Positions 22,223 through 23,227 of a stretch of DNA of 23,227 nucleotides are shown in pieces (the first letter of the stretch is position 1; each line of letters opens with the position of its first letter). This stretch comes from Mesostigma viride (Eukaryota > Streptophyta > Mesostigmatophyceae > Mesostigmatales > Mesostigmataceae). The stretch covers positions 1 through 23,227 of the forward strand of contig RPFO01000631.1 of the NCBI GenBank assembly GCA_009746045.1, in the 5' to 3' direction. The notes below the pieces were generated by a model, which worked only from the letters and a program-made list of their open reading frames with translations, ran no database searches and had not been told where the DNA came from. Position numbers and translations under genes: made by a program.

Positions 22223-22885
22223 TAGATCATGTATCGATGCCGCGCACGTAATGCCGATCGATGAGCACACTCTGACATGCATGTATCGATACCGCTCGGA
22301 TGTACCCAAGGTAACATACACATATGCACGCACTGTCTGAGACTCTGAATTCCTGATTGATAGCCAGCGGCTCATGAAATCAAATGGAATGTGTATGCCT
22401 TGTTCCGCCCACGTACCACTAGACCATCGATCCAAAGGCAGCACGGTAAACATGATGCCAAACGAGTTTCAGGGGAGGACAAGGGAGAAGGCAAGGTCAT
22501 CCTCCCCATGCCCGATCGGTAAACCAAGGGATACACGCCGTTAATAGTCCCTCCCAGTAACAGTGCTGTCTTGCCCCCGAGATTTCAGTGTAGGGTGTCA
22601 CAAGGAACGGCTTTTACTATCTGCCATTAGAAAGGACTAGCCTCCACAAGCAGATAGCAATGCCACACCAACCGACCTATGATGCTGTCCCAACAAGGCA
22701 ACAACTGCCGCGCCCCTTCCAAACCCTCCTTTGTGCCTTTTTTTAATACCCAGTGTGCGCAGCCCCCCTCCTCCTTAGCCCCTCTCCTAACAAACCTAGT
22801 TGTTCAGCCCACACTCGCCTCCTTTGCGCCTCCCTTTACTGGGCAATGCATCCCTGCCGCTTTCTGCCTGGCTGGCCCGGCCCAC
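22223..22885. other. Unique 5' part of the giant intron; no gene seen
   Basis: These 663 bp lie between the array and the donor site of the upstream exon. The plus-strand reading frame at 22679-22951 overlaps the exon antisense and has no protein-like features. A near-perfect 16-bp direct repeat lies at 22228-22243 and 22280-22295. A degenerate fragment of the array unit is at 22444-22459. An 8-bp inverted repeat, CTATCTGC and GCAGATAG, lies at 22617-22624 and 22650-22657 with a 25-base loop. Confidence 0.6.
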
Positions 22886-22999
22886 CTTTCATGCGCTCAA
22901 ACGCCTGCAGCAGCTGTGGGGTCGCCGGTTCCTTGGTCGCTCGGTCCTTGACGAGCTCCACCCCCAGCATCAGGCCGTCGCCACGCACGTCGCCGATGA
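22886..22999 (-). CDS. AGT2: Internal exon of a class-III aminotransferase, alanine-glyoxylate aminotransferase 2-like (upstream exon, partial gene)
   Basis: This 114-bp exon encodes the start of the C-terminal small domain of a PLP-dependent class-III (fold type I) aminotransferase. Read on the minus strand it gives V-IGDVRGDGLMLGVELVKDR, then A-T-K-E-P and a helix ending F-E-R-M-K. The G-D-V-R-G-x-G-L-M-x-G-[VI]-E-L signature is characteristic of the family. The acceptor is CACCAG before 22999 and the donor is AAAG|GTGGG at 22886/22885. Both flanking introns are phase 1, so the exon is symmetrical (38 codons' worth). Upstream exons, with the PLP-binding lysine, lie beyond the right end of the window. 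Known members are usually mitochondrial and convert alanine plus glyoxylate to pyruvate plus glycine; plant relatives (AGT2, AGT3, PYD4) may instead use beta-alanine. About 31 of 37 full codons end in G or C, unlike the surrounding intron. The family is confident; the exact substrate is not decidable here. The exon start rests on the only nearby AG. Confidence 0.82.
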
Positions 23000-23063
23000 C
23001 TGGTGCGTGGAAACAGGGACAGGTGACAGCAGCACAAGGTTGTAAGGGGTCAGGAGGGGGCTC
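23000..23063 (-). other. 3' end of the intron preceding the upstream exon
   Basis: On the minus strand this reads from the pyrimidine tract through a moderately C/T-rich stretch (ACCTGTCCCTGTTTCCACG) to the CACCAG acceptor. It is open in the exon's frame, so an upstream exon extension cannot be excluded from sequence alone, but the encoded residues are not family-like except directly next to the splice site. Confidence 0.6.
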
Positions 23064-23227
23064 AAAAGGGAAGGGAAGGGAAGGGAAGGGGAAGGGGAGG
23101 GGAGGGGAGGGGAGGGGAGGGGAGGGGAGGGGAGGGGAGGGAGGGGAGGGGAGGAGGGGAGGGGAGGGGAGGGGGGAGGGAGGGGAGGGGGAGGGGAGGG
23201 GGGAGGGGAGGGGAGGGAGGGGAGGGG
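23064..23227 (+). repeat. Polypurine GGGAA/GGGGA tract
   Basis: All 164 bases from 23064 to the window edge are G or A. The tract begins as GGGAA repeats and passes into irregular GGGGA repeats with more than thirty G-runs of three or more. It lies in the intron upstream of the 22886-22999 exon, starting 63 bases before its acceptor AG. The gene's sense strand is therefore pure C/T here and the transcription template is the G-rich strand. The tract could adopt triplex or G-quadruplex structures; it continues beyond the window. Confidence 0.95.

Larger units (their letters stand above)
1094..22885 (-). other. Giant phase-1 intron (21,792 bp) of the AGT2-like gene, filled by a tandem array
   Basis: The intron is inferred from the two exons flanking it: they lie on the same strand in the right order, share phase 1, and together encode a contiguous family-typical segment. 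On the minus strand it starts GTGGGCCGGG and ends CTTGTGTCTGCAG. If it were retained, the reading frame from the upstream exon would stop at a TAA at 22836-22838, 16 codons past the codon that spans the donor. The non-array parts are 663 bp at the 5' end (22223-22885) and 492 bp at the 3' end (1094-1585); neither shows another exon I can recognise. The rest is the 40-bp array. Splicing has not been seen directly. An assembly join between two gene copies is the main alternative. Confidence 0.72.

Noticed and set aside
7670-22453. A minus-strand reading frame of 4,927 codons, with two overlapping frames of similar size
   Set aside because: All three frames are open simply because the 40-bp unit lacks minus-strand stops. 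The peptides are the same 40-residue cycle and show no signal, domain or codon preference.
22679-22951. Plus-strand reading frame of 90 codons (and an overlapping one to 23045)
   Set aside because: Both overlap the aminotransferase exon on the opposite strand and have only low-complexity, proline- and alanine-rich residues from GC-rich DNA.

Overview
The window reads as nuclear DNA of a eukaryote, most likely of the green lineage (a chlorophyte alga is my best guess, not proven). Two short coding exons on the minus strand have a plant-type class-III aminotransferase sequence, clean GT/AG borders, matching intron phases and GC-rich third codon positions (roughly 80-85% G or C by hand count). 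They sit in non-coding DNA of about 50% GC. Nothing resembles a prokaryotic operon.

Layout from left to right: 1-1006 is non-coding DNA downstream of the last recognisable exon (an intron or the 3' part of the gene). 1007-1093 is an exon carrying the [20 protein letters not shown] motif. 1094-22885 is a single inferred intron of 21,792 bp. 22886-22999 is the preceding exon, carrying GDVRGDGLMLGVEL. 23000-23227 is the intron before that, containing a pure GGGGA-type purine tract that runs off the window. Spliced together, the two exons give an unbroken reading frame typical of alanine-glyoxylate aminotransferase 2 (AGT2/AGT3/PYD4 group of PLP enzymes). The split codon G|AC is restored exactly across the giant intron.

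Almost the whole intron, and 89% of the window, is one tandem array at 1586-22222. By hand count it holds 511 head-to-tail copies of a 40-bp unit. It has four parts: a short left edge with indels; a heterogeneous zone (about 2141-9103) where 43-bp and 42-bp length variants alternate with 40-bp units and form higher-order patterns; a strikingly homogeneous block (9104-21903) of 320 consecutive units with no length change; and a slightly degenerate right edge. All recurrent length variants arise at one spot in the unit, by duplication of TAC or TA inside or next to the TACGTA palindrome.

The very long minus-strand reading frames across the array (up to about 4,900 codons) are artefacts: the unit has no stop in any minus-strand frame. 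I found no recognisable protein gene other than the aminotransferase, and no RNA gene, CRISPR array or transposon. The main result is a 20.6-kb satellite-like array lodged inside an intron of a housekeeping-type enzyme gene.
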